From NCBI GenBank assembly GCA_963677935.2, contig CAXXEH010000003.1, positions 2,232,001-2,296,000 of the forward strand: 64,000 bases of DNA, given 5' to 3'. Below, piece after piece: positions 62,339 through 64,000 of the stretch (the stretch's first letter is position 1; every line of letters begins with the position of its first letter). Origin of the DNA: JAAFHB01 sp963677935. Its GTDB lineage: Bacteria > Bacteroidota > Bacteroidia > Bacteroidales > Prolixibacteraceae. Below the pieces are notes generated by a model. It did no database searches. It had not been told where the DNA came from and saw nothing but the letters and a program-made list of their open reading frames with translations. The translations under genes were made by a program, and so were the position numbers.

Positions 62339-62405
62339 AATAAAATAAAGATTGCAAGAAAAATCAGCGGTCTTAAACAATAGTGAAACCCTAAATATCA
62401 GCACA

Positions 62406-64000
62406 ATGCGCACAAGAAGGGATTTTATTAAAATTTGTTCAGTGGGATTAGGAGCTACCGCCTTAACTGGTGGTGCAGTAAAATGGGTTGTTGGAGCTTC
62501 TTCCGCAACAACCGAATTGAAAAATTTCAGCGGTGCACGAAGAGTGCCAACCTATTGTGAAGTTTGTTTCTGGAAATGTGCCGGATGGTCCTTTGTTACA
62601 GAAAATGGGCAGATTCAAAAAATCATTGGAAATAGAGATGATCCTCAGTGTAAGGGTCGTCTGTGTCCAAGGGGCACCGGAGGGGTTGGGATGTTCTCTG
62701 ATCCCGATCGCCTTAAGACACCATTAATCCGTGTTACAAAAGACGGGATACAAACCTACCAAAAAGCAACATGGGATCAAGCACTAAACCTTATCGCCAC
62801 AAAAATGAAATCGATTGCCGAAAAGCACGGACCAGAAAGTATGGCGCTATTCAACCATGGCAGTTCGGGAAAATATTTCACTCATCTGCTCAATGCTTTC
62901 GGATCAAACAATGTAGCAGCTCCTTCTTTTGCTCAGTGTCGTGGCCCGCGGGATACTGGTTTTGAACTCACGTTTGGCGAATCGGTAAGTAGTCCCGAAG
63001 TTACTGATATCCGCGATACGCGGTGCCTGGTTCTGATCGGATCACATATCGGTGAGAATATGCATAATGGTCAGGTTCAAGAGATGTCGGAGGCGATTGA
63101 TCATGGGGCTGTAATTATCACCGTCGATCCCCGCCTGTCAACTGCAGCAAGTAAATCAAAATACTGGTTACCCATCAAACCTTCAACAGACCTGGCCCTT
63201 TTACTGGCCTGGATTCATGTTCTGATATATGACGAGCTTTATAATAAAGAGTATGTTGCCAAATATGCAGATGGGCTCAATGAACTTAAAGAACATGTAA
63301 AAAATTATACCCCTGAATGGGCTTATGGGATTACAACCCTTAAACCCGAACTCATACGTCTTACCGCCAGGGAGATGGCCAATGCGGCACCATCAGCGAT
63401 CATTCACCCGGGGCGTCATACCACCTGGTATGGAGATGATGTCCAGCGATCCCGTGCTATTGCGATCTTAAATGCCTTATTGGGAACCTGGGGGAACAGA
63501 GGTGGAATCTTCTTCAAGGAGGGGATTAAGATCCCCGATTTTCCCCATCCCGCATATCCAAAACCAGCCTGGTCATGGCAGGATACCCTTAACGGCAGAT
63601 ATCCATTTGCAAAAGAAGCCGTTACAAACACCGTCATAGAAGCTTCAATTCCCGTCGAGGGTAAGGAGCATGTAATAAAGGGGTGGATAGTTTCCGGCAC
63701 CAACCTTATCGTTTCGATCCCCTTGAAAGAACAATTGATGAAAGCGATGCAATCGCTCGATTTACTGGTTGTTGTCGATACAATGCCCATGGAGATAACC
63801 GGTTATGCCGATGTAGTTTTACCTGAATGCACCTATCTGGAGCGGTATGATGATTTGCGTGCCACAGCACATCGCGAACCAACTCTTGCACTTCGGATGC
63901 CGGCCGTTGAGCCGATGTATGATACAAAACCTGCATGGTGGATTTCGAAACAGATCGGCGAGCGACTAGGCCTTGGTGCATATTATAACTATAAGGATTT
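62406..64000 (+). CDS. PsrA/PhsA-type molybdopterin oxidoreductase, catalytic subunit (partial)
   Basis: The frame is open from ATG 62406 to the window end (531 codons); the 3' end is missing. It starts with a twin-arginine signal (MRTRRDFIK, hydrophobic stretch to about 30). The [4Fe-4S] motif is Cys51, Cys54, Cys58 and Cys87 (CEVCFWKC and CKGRLCPRG), and the probable molybdenum ligand is Cys178 in SFAQCRGPRD. The CxxCFWKC pattern and a Cys ligand are those of polysulfide/thiosulfate reductases. The substrate could be another sulfur or oxyanion compound. Subunits B and C would lie beyond the window. It is divergent from the Rieske/cytochrome genes. Confidence 0.88.
   Translation, partial: MRTRRDFIKICSVGLGATALTGGAVKWVVGASSATTELKNFSGARRVPTYCEVCFWKCAGWSFVTENGQIQKIIGNRDDPQCKGRLCPRGTGGVGMFSDPDRLKTPLIRVTKDGIQTYQKATWDQALNLIATKMKSIAEKHGPESMALFNHGSSGKYFTHLLNAFGSNNVAAPSFAQCRGPRDTGFELTFGESVSSPEVTDIRDTRCLVLIGSHIGENMHNGQVQEMSEAIDHGAVIITVDPRLSTAASKSKYWLPIKPSTDLALLLAWIHVLIYDELYNKEYVAKYADGLNELKEHVKNYTPEWAYGITTLKPELIRLTAREMANAAPSAIIHPGRHTTWYGDDVQRSRAIAILNALLGTWGNRGGIFFKEGIKIPDFPHPAYPKPAWSWQDTLNGRYPFAKEAVTNTVIEASIPVEGKEHVIKGWIVSGTNLIVSIPLKEQLMKAMQSLDLLVVVDTMPMEITGYADVVLPECTYLERYDDLRATAHREPTLALRMPAVEPMYDTKPAWWISKQIGERLGLGAYYNYKD

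Noticed and set aside
62198..62383. 61-residue frame in the divergent promoter region
   Set aside because: Its composition is that of AT-rich DNA, it spans the consensus promoter of the molybdoenzyme gene, and no family is recognised.
1..64000. CRISPR array or complete mobile element
   Set aside because: No regularly spaced identical repeats with unique spacers and no transposase, integrase or phage gene were seen.

Overview
The window is chromosomal DNA of a member of the phylum Bacteroidota, most likely a Bacteroidales/Marinilabiliales-type anaerobe or facultative anaerobe. The evidence is direct: a type IX secretion cargo with a gliding-type C-terminal domain next to a PorP/SprF protein, the parA-parB-DUF5683-lytic transglycosylase cluster, a split methylmalonyl-CoA mutase (mutA/mutB), promoters of the TTTG-N20-TAnnTTTG type, start sites with little Shine-Dalgarno character, and lipoproteins and glycosidases typical of the group. 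The species cannot be named from the sequence alone. Most of the window is ordinary core genome on both strands, with no intact mobile element and no CRISPR array.

Layout. 1-5.4 kb: end of a CDS (perhaps a fucosidase), a periplasmic thioredoxin, CorA, a Gfo/Idh/MocA oxidoreductase, EttA and a small membrane-anchored protein. 5.6-12.6 kb: a secreted S9 peptidase, a GH78 rhamnosidase and an old yellow enzyme. 12.7-16.8 kb: yicC-gmk-nadD and an ABC-2 exporter pair. 17-22.9 kb: the T9SS cargo/PorP pair, then an ECF sigma factor operon facing a lipoprotein gene. 23-25.8 kb: tRNA-Ser(CGA) flanked by a truncated GH92 gene, a WecA/TagO-type transferase, and a decayed hybrid histidine kinase. 26-35 kb: slipin, a Cys-rich lipoprotein/PepSY pair, PriA, and parAB-DUF5683-LysM transglycosylase. 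35-43 kb: DUF4403, PNP, LpxK, SppA, FolK, Upp, RadC, S20 and tRNA-Glu(TTC). 43-50 kb: a lipoprotein, mutB/mutA, an MFS exporter and a CAP-domain protein. 50-57 kb: a bactofilin plus actin-like protein operon, Acs, prfB with its programmed frameshift, and RecX. 57-64 kb: MobA, a Crp/Fnr regulator, a Rieske protein with a cytochrome b/multihaem cytochrome c fusion, and divergently the start of a PsrA/PhsA-type molybdoenzyme.

Two places stand out. First, the actin-like protein at 50.3-51.4 kb carries its phosphate-1 motif at the extreme C-terminus instead of the N-terminus, so it looks like a natural circular permutation of a ParM-type actin. Its phosphate-2 aspartate is replaced by serine, and it lies downstream of a bactofilin with a long acidic tail and a clean consensus promoter. 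This may be a two-component cytoskeletal system. Second, the 57.4-64 kb region encodes a probable anaerobic respiratory chain: a Rieske protein, a b6-type cytochrome fused to a 12-haem cytochrome c domain, and a divergent sulfur-compound-type molybdoenzyme. A Crp/Fnr regulator and a cofactor-maturation gene lie alongside, and a Crp/Fnr-like palindrome sits between the divergent units.
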